A stretch of DNA of 64,000 bases from Paenactinomyces guangxiensis (GTDB lineage: Bacteria > Bacillota > Bacilli > Thermoactinomycetales > Thermoactinomycetaceae): NCBI RefSeq assembly GCF_016055185.1, contig NZ_JAECVR010000013.1, forward strand, positions 56,778-120,777, written 5' to 3'. The translations under genes and the position numbers were made by a program. Numbering within the stretch: the stretch's first letter is position 1; every line of letters begins with the position of its first letter. The notes under the pieces were generated by a model that saw nothing but the letters and a program-made list of their open reading frames with translations, had not been told where the DNA came from and searched no databases. Of this stretch, positions 8,246-17,700 are shown piece by piece.

Positions 8246-8688
8246 AAAACATGCCTGTACAAATATTGACTAAAGAAAATATCCAATTAAATGCCAGTAT
8301 TGCAAGCAAGGAAGATGCAATTAGAAAAGCAGGGCAAATATTGGTTGACCGGGGATATGTGGATGCTGGTTATATTGAAAAAATGCTGGAAAGAGAAAAT
8401 CTTGCTTCCACTTTCATGGGGAATTTTGTTGCAATTCCTCATGGAACGGAAGCTGCGAAGGAATTAGTAAAAAAATCAGGCATTGCTATCATTCAGGTGC
8501 CGGGAGGCGTTGACTTCGGAGATGGCAATCTTGTAAAAGTTCTAATTGGTATTGCCGGCAAGAATAACGAACATTTAGATATCCTTTCTCAAATCGCGAT
8601 TGTCTGCTCAGAAGAAGAAAACATTGAAAAAATTGTTAAAGCAAAAGATCCGGAAACAATTTTAAACTTATTTGAAGAGGTGAACTAA
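8242..8688 (+). CDS. mtlF: Mannitol-specific PTS EIIA component MtlF
   Basis: This 148-residue EIIA protein passes phosphate from HPr to the EIIB domain of MtlA. The active-site His is His67 in FVAIPHGTE, followed by the family signature around QVPGGVDFG and the C-terminal DILSQIA region. The ATG overlaps the mtlR stop by 4 bases and has AAGGAG upstream; a second ATG three codons later could also serve. It is translated with mtlR and followed one base later by mtlD. Confidence 0.95.
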   Translation: MKNMPVQILTKENIQLNASIASKEDAIRKAGQILVDRGYVDAGYIEKMLERENLASTFMGNFVAIPHGTEAAKELVKKSGIAIIQVPGGVDFGDGNLVKVLIGIAGKNNEHLDILSQIAIVCSEEENIEKIVKAKDPETILNLFEEVN

Positions 8689-8689
8689 T

Positions 8690-9880
8690 TTGTTAGCTGT
8701 ACACTTTGGTGCCGGAAATATTGGAAGAGGTTTTATTGGCGAGATCCTTCACGATGCCGGATATGATATTTCTTTTGTGGATATTAATGCTGAAATGGTG
8801 GACCTGCTAAATTCCAAGAAAAAATATAAGATAGTGTTTGCTGATCAAGGCAAGAACGAACAGTTTATTACAGGAATATCGGCAATAAATAGTAAGGTTG
8901 AGCCCGATAAAGTGATCGAAAGTATTGTCCGGGCGGATCTGGTCACAACAGCTGTAGGTCCGGACATATTGGTGAACATATCTGATTTACTGGCAAAGAG
9001 TCTTAAAAGGCGTTCAGAAATAACAGACAAACCGTTAAACATTATCGCTTGTGAAAATATGATTGGCGGCAGCACTTTTTTAAAAGAGAAAGTGTATGAA
9101 AAATTATCGGATGAAGAAAAAACATTATTTAACCGGTTATATGCATTCCCTGATGCTGCGGTAGACCGGATTGTTCCCAGTCAGATAAATGATGACAGGC
9201 TGATGGTTGAAGTTGAACCATATTATGAGTGGGTTGTGGATCAATCTGCTATAAAAGGAGAACTTCCGGCTATTAGCGGGATTAAATTTGTCCCTGAGCT
9301 TGCTCCATATATCGTAAGAAAACTTTTTACAGTTAATACCGGCCATGCTGCCATTGCCTATTTTGGCTATATGAAAGGCTTTGCCAGAATAGATGAAGCA
9401 ATTAAAGATAAAGAAGTGTATCACGCAGTTTCCGGTGCTTTAAAGGAAACGGGGAGAGTCATTGTATCTAAATATGATTTCGATTGGGACAGCCATCAGG
9501 ACTATATAAATAAAATTCTGTTGAGATTCAAAAATCCTTACATTATAGATAGTGTAACAAGGGTTGGGCGCTCTCCTCTTAGAAAGCTTGGCAAGAATGA
9601 CCGCTTGCTTGGACCGGCCTTAAGTTACTATCAGTTATTTGGGAAAGTACCGGAGAATCTTTCAAAAATCATCGCAGCTGTTTTACTTTTTGATGCAGAA
9701 GACGATCAGGAAGCGCGAGCATTAAAACATTTGATCAGGAACCAAGGCGTTGAAAAAGCCCTTAGTGAAACAGTTGAGTTGGAAGAGCAACATCCGATCA
9801 TTCAAAAATCAATAGAGTATTATAAACTCCACTTGAAAGAGAAGGAGATAACCATCCGGGATTCTTCAAAGAGGCTATGA
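8690..9880 (+). CDS. mtlD: Mannitol-1-phosphate 5-dehydrogenase MtlD
   Basis: This 396-residue enzyme oxidises mannitol-1-phosphate to fructose-6-phosphate with NAD+, feeding glycolysis. The N-terminus MLAVHFGAGNIGRGFIGE carries the Rossmann GxGxxGxG loop, and the polyol-dehydrogenase active-site region is at KLFTVNTGHAAIAYFGY. Start is TTG with GAGGTG 8 bases before it. It is slightly longer than the common 370-390 residues through its C-terminus. It completes the mtlRFD operon and is followed by a terminator. Confidence 0.95.
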   Translation: MLAVHFGAGNIGRGFIGEILHDAGYDISFVDINAEMVDLLNSKKKYKIVFADQGKNEQFITGISAINSKVEPDKVIESIVRADLVTTAVGPDILVNISDLLAKSLKRRSEITDKPLNIIACENMIGGSTFLKEKVYEKLSDEEKTLFNRLYAFPDAAVDRIVPSQINDDRLMVEVEPYYEWVVDQSAIKGELPAISGIKFVPELAPYIVRKLFTVNTGHAAIAYFGYMKGFARIDEAIKDKEVYHAVSGALKETGRVIVSKYDFDWDSHQDYINKILLRFKNPYIIDSVTRVGRSPLRKLGKNDRLLGPALSYYQLFGKVPENLSKIIAAVLLFDAEDDQEARALKHLIRNQGVEKALSETVELEEQHPIIQKSIEYYKLHLKEKEITIRDSSKRL

Positions 9881-9908
9881 AATTTTGCTCCAAACAGAGA
9901 GTGATTAT

Positions 9909-9957
9909 ATCGTAATCATTACTGTTTATAAATAGTGATGATTACGATTTTTTATTT
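9909..9957 (+). terminator. Terminator after mtlD
   Basis: ATCGTAATCATTACT and AGTGATGATTACGAT form a 15-bp stem with one mismatch, followed by a T-rich tract. Confidence 0.85.
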
Positions 9958-10093
9958 TTTATTAATGTCCATTCTTCCTATAATTTGATATAATTAGGAA
10001 TCATTCTTAAATTCCTCTGGGTGGAAAATATGCAGGCAGGCCTGTTATGTGGAGGAATATGTTTAATCTTTTTATAAGGAGCCACCAAAACGT

Positions 10094-10927
10094 ATGAAAC
10101 AAACTGTTATCAGCCGGACGGCTGCCGATTTAATTGAAATGATTCTGAAAGCCCATCAGGTATTGCACCGGGAGCAGGATTTGTCTCCCGGAAATCCGCT
10201 GATCAATGAGACATTAACGCAACTGGTTTCCAAAGTTTGTACACCGTATACAGAGACAGACATTGCTTATGTGCTGAATCACCCCAAGCGCTGTCACGTT
10301 CAGTCAAGTTTGTATGAAAAGCTGGGCGAAGCGGAAGGGGAGATGGAGCGGTACTACGCACAGCTGTTATCAGCCATTCCGCAACCCGGGTGGCATCATC
10401 TGCGGCAGTTTCTCTACTGGGACAATTATGTAGCGCTTGTGAACAAGGAAGTGGAGAAAATAGTGACATGCCACAGCGAAATGTTAAATCACCCGGATGG
10501 TGAGGTGGCATTTGTGGGTGCCGGTTCACTTCCCTTAAGTGCCATCCTGCTTTCCCGGCAAACACAGCGAAAAGTTATTTGCATCGATCTTGATCCTGAC
10601 GCTTGCATGCGGGCGGAAACACTGATTCGGAATTATCAGTTGAGTCACCATATATCTGTGATACAGGCAGATGGACGGGAGATTTCGTACCAGCCGTATT
10701 CAATCATTTTTTTGGCAAGCCTGGTATTCAAAAAAGCGGACGTGATCAGGCGGATTCAAAAAACAGCTCCCCGCGCGTTGATCGCCGTCCGTTCGGCTGA
10801 CGGTTTGCACCAGATTCTCTATGAACAGGTAAATGTACGGGAACTTGAAGCACTTGGCCTTTCTCTCACCGCCCGCACTGAATCTGATCATAAGGTGATC
10901 AATTCTACCCTGTTTTTTGAAAGTTGA
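10094..10927 (+). CDS. Nicotianamine synthase-like aminobutyltransferase
   Basis: This 277-residue protein carries a Rossmann methyltransferase-like core whose first loop, EVAFVGAGSLPLSAILL, is the nicotianamine synthase form (FxGSGPLPLT) rather than the ordinary GxGxG. ICIDLDPDACMRAE (acidic residue after strand 2) and VIQADGR follow. The family transfers aminobutyrate from S-adenosylmethionine to make nicotianamine or opine metallophores such as staphylopine. AAGGAG lies upstream of the ATG. No CntM-like dehydrogenase or metal ABC transporter is adjacent, so the product and role are uncertain. TATAAT-like and AT-rich partly palindromic sequence around 9980-10010 might hold a promoter or metal-regulator site. 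Confidence 0.72.
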   Translation: MKQTVISRTAADLIEMILKAHQVLHREQDLSPGNPLINETLTQLVSKVCTPYTETDIAYVLNHPKRCHVQSSLYEKLGEAEGEMERYYAQLLSAIPQPGWHHLRQFLYWDNYVALVNKEVEKIVTCHSEMLNHPDGEVAFVGAGSLPLSAILLSRQTQRKVICIDLDPDACMRAETLIRNYQLSHHISVIQADGREISYQPYSIIFLASLVFKKADVIRRIQKTAPRALIAVRSADGLHQILYEQVNVRELEALGLSLTARTESDHKVINSTLFFES

Positions 10928-11104
10928 ACGGCTTATCATAGATGTGAATCGGAATCGTGTGATAAAATGTATTACTAAGTTGATATGGCAAGTCCGACGT
11001 CTAAATATCCGGTCCATGTTCCTGGCATAATTAGTAAGTTATTGGCAATGGGTGATTCAATCTGTGGTGTCCGTTCAGCGATTTGAGGGAGGGGGGAGCC
11101 GAGA

Positions 11105-12037
11105 ATGAAGAAGATCGGAAATGTAGTCACACCGATGTTTAACAAAAGAATCAACCCCAATGCAATGGAAACACAGTTAAAACTTTTTTATAAACATCCT
11201 TTGGTCCAAACGTTTATGCAAAATCACCCGGAAGTAACTCCTGATGTATACCGGCGTTCATTCTCGCAATTGCGGCAGTTTGTGACAGAAAGGGAAAGCT
11301 GTGAAGGTTGCCGCGAACTGGATCAATGCCCGAACATGGTGAAGGGGCATTATCCCACGCTGTATGCGTACGGTGGATATTTAGACTTGCAGATGAACGA
11401 ATGCAGCAAGCTGCGGGCTTATAAAGAGGAACAGCAACGGAAAAAGCTGATTCGCTGCCATCAGATTCCCAGGGAAATTCAAACAGCAACGTTTGAAACC
11501 ATTGACTATGACGAAAACCGGGACGAGGCTCTTAATCATGCGCTCGACTTTTGCTTAAAAATAGCCAATAATGAGCCGGTCAAAGGGCTATATCTATACG
11601 GGCCTTTTGGAGTCGGTAAAAGTTATATCGCCGGTGCGGTTGTAAATAAACTGGCCAGCCACGGGATCGGGTCTTTGATGATCCATATGTCGGCTTTGGC
11701 AGTAGAGATGCGGGATTCTATTTCCGGCAAAATGGTGAGCAGCAAAATAGAAACACTCAGCAATGTCCCGATTTTAGTTTTGGATGATATCGGTTCGGAA
11801 AATATTTCTCCCTGGCTGCGGGATGATGTGTTAAGTATTGTTTTCCATAATCGGATGTCAAATCAGTTGCCTACCATTTTCACCTCTAATTTAACTCTGG
11901 ATGAGTTGCAAGAATACTTTTCTTACACACAAAAGAGCGGGCAAGAGCCGATAAAAGCTGCGCGCATCATGGAACGAATACGCCCGTTTGTCTATCCGAT
12001 CTGTGTTGAAGGCAAAAATCGCAGATATGAAAAGTAA
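11105..12037 (+). CDS. dnaI: Primosomal protein DnaI (helicase loader)
   Basis: This 310-residue AAA+ protein loads the DnaC-type replicative helicase at origins and restart sites. The N-terminal helicase-binding domain contains the Cys cluster CEGCRELDQCPN, which binds zinc in B. subtilis DnaI. Walker A is YLYGPFGVGKSYIAG (about 160-174), Walker B is ILVLDDIGSE, and sensor-1 falls in PTIFTSNLT. GGGAGGGGGGAG precedes the ATG. In B. subtilis dnaI follows dnaB; here no dnaB is present and the gene stands alone behind its own intergenic region, so the usual dnaB-dnaI pair is split or dnaB lies elsewhere. Confidence 0.92.
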   Translation: MKKIGNVVTPMFNKRINPNAMETQLKLFYKHPLVQTFMQNHPEVTPDVYRRSFSQLRQFVTERESCEGCRELDQCPNMVKGHYPTLYAYGGYLDLQMNECSKLRAYKEEQQRKKLIRCHQIPREIQTATFETIDYDENRDEALNHALDFCLKIANNEPVKGLYLYGPFGVGKSYIAGAVVNKLASHGIGSLMIHMSALAVEMRDSISGKMVSSKIETLSNVPILVLDDIGSENISPWLRDDVLSIVFHNRMSNQLPTIFTSNLTLDELQEYFSYTQKSGQEPIKAARIMERIRPFVYPICVEGKNRRYEK

Positions 12038-12050
12038 ACTCTTTTGTGTC

Positions 12051-12085
12051 AAGAGATGCTACACAAATATAGTATCTCTTATTTT
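12051..12085 (+). terminator. Terminator after dnaI
   Basis: AAGAGATGCT and AGTATCTCTT form a stem followed by ATTTTAT, 14 bases after the stop. Confidence 0.65.
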
Positions 12086-12427
12086 ATCCTGTTTGTTTTT
12101 TGATTCTTCCATTAATTTATGGACGGATTGCATTTATTAAAGAAAGACTTTAGTTTTGAATGAAAAAAGCAGCTCCCGACAGGTCGGTTTATGCGGATTC
12201 GACAGGTTTATTGTTTTTTTGTAAATAACAAAAACTTTGCGAAAAAGGAAGCAACAAGAAAAGGGGACGTTGATTTCTAAAAAAATTAAAGAAAATCATA
12301 GAAGAATATGGGTTGTCAATGGAAGATATAAGAGGTATTAAATAATAAAGGGACATTTATAACTATTTTAAAAAGGAAAAATAGGGAAATTTGTCTTCAT
12401 TTATGATCTTTTAGAGGAGTTAAAGAG
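12086..12427. other. Gene-poor spacer between dnaI and a small zinc protein
   Basis: No gene with a usable start is seen. From about 12277 a frame without a start codon reads LKKLKKIIEEYGLSMEDIRG, ending at TAA near 12344, which looks like a coding fragment but is not assignable. GAGGAG lies just before the next gene. Confidence 0.4.
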
Positions 12428-12802
12428 ATGAGAAATCTGAAAACATTGCTGAAAAGTGCGATTGCCAATCCTATTAATAAGTCGGAAAAGGAAAAAGTGC
12501 TGATGGTTGTGCAGACGCAAAACGATTGGCTCAAAGAGATGACGGAACGTTATTCGGACTTATATCTGGTTTCTTTTGAATGTCCCAATTGTGGTCACGT
12601 ACAGACCATTGCCGACTTTAACAACCTAAAAATTTACCCCGGCAGAGCTTATAAAGATTGCATCGGAAAATATGTGAAAGATAAGGGGTGCAATTGGTCG
12701 ATTGATAATAACAACCCGAAGACGACAAAGATGTTAAGCAAATGCCGGATTGTTATCACTGAAGACGGAAAGGAATATAGAGTGTTTGATTTTGCCGGGT
12801 AA
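12428..12802 (+). CDS. Small phage-type zinc-binding protein
   Basis: This 124-residue protein has a CPNCGHVQTIADFN segment and a second half with KDCIGKYVKDKGCNW. Together these recall a small family common in Firmicute prophages (CPxCGxVQTPxDF...CIGRYxxxxGCDW), with Cys pairs likely to hold zinc. Function is unknown; I recognise the pattern, not a named gene. GAGGAG lies 9 bases before the ATG. It stands alone, between a spacer and an 89-base hairpin, and is probably phage-derived. Confidence 0.6.
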   Translation: MRNLKTLLKSAIANPINKSEKEKVLMVVQTQNDWLKEMTERYSDLYLVSFECPNCGHVQTIADFNNLKIYPGRAYKDCIGKYVKDKGCNWSIDNNNPKTTKMLSKCRIVITEDGKEYRVFDFAG

Positions 12803-12839
12803 AAATGCAAGTGATGTTTATTGAATTCATTTTACAAAT

Positions 12840-12928
12840 AAAAAACCCGCCTGAATAAGGCTTTTGACACAAATCCCTTGTTGGGAATGGGGGTGTCACA
12901 AGCCTTAACACAGCGGGTTTTTTATTTT
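12840..12928. repeat. 89-base nested hairpin ending in a terminator-like T run
   Basis: Three paired blocks nest around one centre: AAAAAACCCGC with GCGGGTTTTTT, AAGGCTT with AAGCCTT, and GACAC with GTGTC. It could serve as a bidirectional terminator for the zinc-protein gene, but it is larger and more ordered than the other terminators here and could also be a small palindromic mobile element or a structured RNA. Confidence 0.6.
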
Positions 12929-13286
12929 AAAGTTGCCCTGCCAAAAGCCGGAGGCCGGGTAAACGATCTCGTTAGCCGGGCGGAGATAATAGAGGAAAGA
13001 TGATGAATTTACTTGAATTTTATAAGAAAATTCTGTATAATTATACTACCTCCTTTTCTGTACTTACCAAGATACTCAGCAATCAACCGTTACCATTTTC
13101 TCTAACATTGCATTATATGAATCATAGACATGGATTCACCGCTGCTGACGAATATACATCACCCGTGTTCACGTTGTTGGCTTTCTGTGCCTTGGGTGAC
13201 AAGCATCCTTTTCTCCTTCGTCTCATCCGATGAACTTTACTTCAAGAAGCCCAAGGGAAAAATTCCGGGTAAGGAAGGGATGCCAT
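12929..13286. other. Leader region of spoVR
   Basis: No convincing gene. A 77-codon frame from 13000 lacks a well-spaced ribosome-binding site and family resemblance. TATAATTATA near 13035 could be a -10 box. I see no clear SigE promoter, although B. subtilis spoVR is under SigE control. Confidence 0.4.
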
Positions 13287-14699
13287 ATGACGGACGAAAT
13301 GAAAGCGCTGGAACGCGCTATTGACGAGATAACGGAGATCGCTGTCGGTTTCGGGCTTGACTTTTATCCCATGCGTTACGAAATTTGTCCGGCAGATATT
13401 ATCTATACATTTGGGGCTTACGGAATGCCCACCCGATTTTCACACTGGAGTTTTGGAAAGACGTTTCACAAAATGAAGCTGCAATATGATCTGAATTTAA
13501 GCAAGATTTATGAGTTGGTGATTAACTCCAACCCCTGTTATGCTTTTCTCTTAAAAGGAAACAGTTTAATCCAAAACAAATTGATTGTTGCCCACGTACT
13601 GGCGCATTGTGATTTCTTTAAGAATAATGTGCGCTTTTCCAATACTTCCCGTGATATGGTAGAGAGTATGGCGGCGAGTGCCGAGCGGATTCGCCGTTAT
13701 GAAATCGCCTATGGAAAAGATTTGGTTGAAGAGTTTCTGGACCATGTGCTGGCGATTCAGGAACATATTAACCCCAGTTTGCTTGATGCGAGAAGCAGTA
13801 ACAAACCACACAAACAAAAAGAGGTTCCGGCTCACAAAAAGCGGAAGAGCCCCTATGACGACCTGTGGGATCTGGACGGTCCGAAAGAAAGGTCCGCAGA
13901 AAAGACGCAGAAGCGCCGCTTCCCGGAACGGCCCGAAAAAGACCTTCTCCTTTTCATCATGCATCATAGCAGGGTTCTGGAAGATTGGCATCAGGACATA
14001 TTGACTATTTTGCGTGATGAGATGTTTTATTTCTGGCCGCAATTGGAAACCAAGATTATGAATGAGGGATGGGCTTCCTACTGGCATATTCGCATCTTAA
14101 GGGAGCTTGACCTGACGGAAGCGGAAACAGTTGAATTTGCCAAGCTGAATGCCTTTGTTTTGCAGCCATCTACAACCTCAGTCAATCCTTATCACCTGGG
14201 TTTGAAAATATTTGAAGATATTGAGCACCGTTGGGATCATCCGACGGAACAAGAGAGGAGAGAACTGGGGCGTATTCCCGGTAAAGGGCGGGAAAAGATC
14301 TTTGAGGTACGGGAGCTGGATTCAGATATTTCCTTTATCCGCAACTATTTAACCAAGCAATTGGTAGAGGATTTAGATTTATACATTTTCCAGCGTCAGG
14401 GAACTGACTGGAATGTGACTGATAAAAACTGGGAGAATGTGCGGGATCAATTAGTGGCGAGCCGGGTTAACGGCGGGCATCCGGTTATCGTGGTCAAAGA
14501 CGGGGACTATCTGCAAAACGGAGAACTGTATTTAAGGCATCAATATGAGGGAACCGAGCTGGATTTAAAATATTTGGAGCGAACCCTGCCTCATGTCTAC
14601 GCCTTATGGGGGCGATCTGTCTACTTGGAAACGGTGATTGAGAACCGGCCGGTTGTATTTTGTTTTAACGGAAAGAAATGCACTCGCAGGTTTTTGTGA
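13287..14699 (+). CDS. spoVR: Stage V sporulation protein SpoVR
   Basis: This 470-residue protein belongs to the SpoVR/YcgB family and has almost the B. subtilis length (468). It is recognisable by [20 protein letters not shown] near the N-terminus, by [16 protein letters not shown], and by NEGWASYWH in the middle. In B. subtilis it is made in the mother cell and is needed for normal spore cortex; its biochemical action is unknown, though conserved His/Glu residues suggest metal binding. I chose ATG 13287 because AAGGAAGG precedes it and the preceding in-frame ATG (13230) has no binding site. It is convergent with the giant repeat-protein gene through a shared terminator. Confidence 0.94.
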   Translation: MTDEMKALERAIDEITEIAVGFGLDFYPMRYEICPADIIYTFGAYGMPTRFSHWSFGKTFHKMKLQYDLNLSKIYELVINSNPCYAFLLKGNSLIQNKLIVAHVLAHCDFFKNNVRFSNTSRDMVESMAASAERIRRYEIAYGKDLVEEFLDHVLAIQEHINPSLLDARSSNKPHKQKEVPAHKKRKSPYDDLWDLDGPKERSAEKTQKRRFPERPEKDLLLFIMHHSRVLEDWHQDILTILRDEMFYFWPQLETKIMNEGWASYWHIRILRELDLTEAETVEFAKLNAFVLQPSTTSVNPYHLGLKIFEDIEHRWDHPTEQERRELGRIPGKGREKIFEVRELDSDISFIRNYLTKQLVEDLDLYIFQRQGTDWNVTDKNWENVRDQLVASRVNGGHPVIVVKDGDYLQNGELYLRHQYEGTELDLKYLERTLPHVYALWGRSVYLETVIENRPVVFCFNGKKCTRRFL

Positions 14700-14708
14700 A
14701 AAACAGGA

Positions 14709-14741
14709 AAACTCCCGGGTATCAGATCCCGGGAGTTTTTT
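14709..14741. terminator. Bidirectional terminator spoVR / repeat protein
   Basis: ACTCCCGGG and CCCGGGAGT form a perfect 9-bp stem with flanking A and T runs. It overlaps the stop codon of the minus-strand gene. Confidence 0.85.
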
Positions 14742-17700
14742 AATCCCATAAAGGTTTTGATTGATCTGCCTCCGTTTCATCCTCATTGGAAGGTGAAGTG
14801 CCGGGCTCTTCATTTGAGGGGACAGAGGAAGATTGCGGCTCGGTTTCTGGTTGAGTGGTGATCTCTTGTGTGGAGTGAACATCACCAGATGTTGTATCAG
14901 TTTGTTCAGCAGGGGAAGAGTCACATTCCTCTTCACGGCCAACGGGCGAATCCGGGTGTTCTTCAGTCGCTTCAACTGCGTCTGTATTGACTTTCGAGGA
15001 AGATACAAGAATCTCTTCCTGTACTGATTCAGCGGGTGGCAATATCTCAGGTTGTGCCGGGAGCACAGGTGACTGGGAAGTCGCGATCCAGAAAAGAGTG
15101 CCTTGAATCGATTCTGTGCTATGATCGGCTCTCTGGATGCGAATGGTAAAGCTGTTGTCGGAACGGTTAAACAAGCTGGCAAAACAGTCGGGGTGGTCGG
15201 TCATGGCTACCACGATATAAGAAGATTGGGTCGGTTGAATAAAAAAGCGCATCAGCTGCTCTTTTTCGCCCGCTTTCAGCTGGAACGAATGGGCTCCCGA
15301 AAATACTGAAGGTTGAGAAGACCATAGGAATGGGTTGAAATTCAGCTTCTCGATGCCGATCGATTTATCGGCAAGCTTTTCTCCGGTAACAGAACCGCTT
15401 TGCAAGTGGTGGGATTGAATTGCCGCATCGGATATATGAGCCGAGTGAATTTGTTGTTCTTGAATATGATGAGCCTGGATGCTCCCGCTCCGCAGTTTGG
15501 AAGAAACAACCGCTTCATCAGCCAATTTTTCAGCTGTTACGGTCCTGTCATGCAGGTGATCAGTTTGAATTGCGTTTCCGGAAATTTTAGGTGCGGTAAT
15601 GATCCCGTCTGCCAGATGGTGTTCCCCGATTTGTTCAGTTCGGATGTGCCGGGAAAGGACCGATTCACTGGCCAGTTGTTGGCTGTGGACCGCTTCATCG
15701 GCTAATTTGCCGGATGTAACTGCTTTGTCTGCCAGATGGCGCTCTTCGATTTGCTCATTTTGGATATGGTGAGAAAGTACTGCTTGATCAGCCAGATGTT
15801 CATGGTGAATCGATTCACTCGCAATTTTTCGTGCGGTTACTGATTTATCCTTCAAATGATGGCTGTAAATAGATTCATCTGACAACTTGCCGGCGGTTAC
15901 GGAATGATCCCCCAGATGGCGCTCCGCAATTTGTTCGTTTTGGATATGCCGGGAAAGAACGGCCTGATCGGTCAGATGCTCAGATTGAACGGATTCTGTC
16001 GCCAATTTGCCCGCCGTTACAGATTGGTCAGCCAGATGGCGCTCTCCGATTTGTTCATTCTGGATATGCCGGGAAAAAATTGCCTGATCGGAAAGATGTT
16101 CAGATTGGACGGATCCTTTTGTCAGTTTGCCGGCAGTTACAGATTGATCTGCCAGGTGGCGCTCTTCGATTTGCCCATCTTGGATATGCCGGGAAAAAAT
16201 TGCCTGATTGGCCAGATGTTCAGGTTGGACGGATCCTTTTGTCAGTTTGCCGGCAGTTACAGATTGATCTGCCAGGTGACGCTCTTCGATTTGCCCATCT
16301 TGGATATGCCGGGAAAGTACAGAATGGTCGGCTATATTTTCAGTGCGAACAGATTCCTGCGCCAGTTTGCCGGCGGTTACAGATTGATCTGTCAGGTGGC
16401 GCTCTTCGATTTGCCCATCTTGGATATGCCGGGAAAGTACAGAATGGTCGGCTATATTTTCAGTGCGAACGGATTCCCGCGCCAGTTTGCCGGCGGTTAC
16501 AGATTGATCTGTCAGGTGGCGGGTTTCTACCTGCCCTTGGGCGATCTGCTGAGAGTGGACGGAACCTTCGCAGAGATGCTCACGATGAACCGACTCTTTT
16601 GCCAATTTGCCGGCAGTCACAGATTGGTCTGCCAAATGCCAGTTTTGTATCTGTTCCGCTTCAATATGTTTGGAGAGAATGGCTCCTTGATTGAGATGTT
16701 GGCTCAAAATACTGTAGGAAGCGATTTTGCTGGATGATACAGCTCCTTCAGATAATTTGTTGGAGGTTACAGCAAAATCAATAATTTTATCAGTCGAGAT
16801 GGATTCGGGTGAAAGTTTGGATGTTGTGATTGAATGATCGGCCAGTTTAGAGCCAGGGATTGAATTGTTGGGTATATGGTTTTCATATATACTTTCATCC
16901 TGGATATGGGACCTGCCCACGGAACCTTCTTTCAGATGATGTTCCTCGACAGACCGGGAACTTAGGTGTTTTGCCTGAATCACTTGATCCTGAATCATCT
17001 CTGATTGAATGGATTGGGGAGCGATTTTTGATTGAGTGACGGAAGCATCGGCAAGATGCTCTTCACCAATAATCTGTTTTCCGAGATGGGACCTCTCAAT
17101 CGAATGCTCCTGCAGGTGTTCTCTGCCGACTGAATGAGGCGAAAGCTTGCCTGCCGTAACAGCTCCCTCAGCCAGATGCTCTTCGCCGATAATCTGTTTT
17201 CCGAGATGAGATCTCTCAATTGCGTGCTCCTGCAGGTGTTCTCTGCCGACTGAATGAGGTGAAAGCTTGCCTGCCGTAACAGCCCCTTCAGCCAGATGCT
17301 CTTCACCAATAATCTGTTTTCCGAGATGAGACCTCTCAATCGAATGCTCCTGCAGGTGTTCTCTGCCGACTGAATGAGGTGAAAGCTTGCTTGACGTGAC
17401 AGATCCATTTTGAAAGTGTTGTGTTTGAATAGATTCAGCACACAGGTGGCGGGAATGAACTGCTCCTGGAGCGATTTTATCCTGGGTTACTGCCTCTTTA
17501 CTCAATTTTTCTGCGGTGATCGCTCCATTCTGGACCTTGGAAGCGGAAACGGAATTAGCAGTGAGCTGGTCTGTGTCGACGGAATGCTTTCTCAAGTGTG
17601 CAGTCATAATGGAGTCATTTTGTATTTTGGTGCCGCTGATTGATTCATCAGCTAAATGTTCACCCTGAATGGAACCGGGAGACATTTTTGCGGCAGTGAT

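Noticed and set aside
13000..13233. 77-codon frame upstream of spoVR
   Set aside because: Poorly spaced ribosome-binding site, no family pattern, and odd composition; more likely leader DNA.
15904..16737. Long open frames on the plus strand (277 and 204 codons) inside the repeat gene
   Set aside because: They are antisense shadows of the 30-bp repeats, which keep a frame open on both strands. No ribosome-binding site; residues such as FAHLGYAGK merely repeat the period.
16021..17400. Regular 120-bp units as a CRISPR array
   Set aside because: There are no constant repeats with unique spacers; the whole unit is coding and similar throughout, with decapeptide periodicity.
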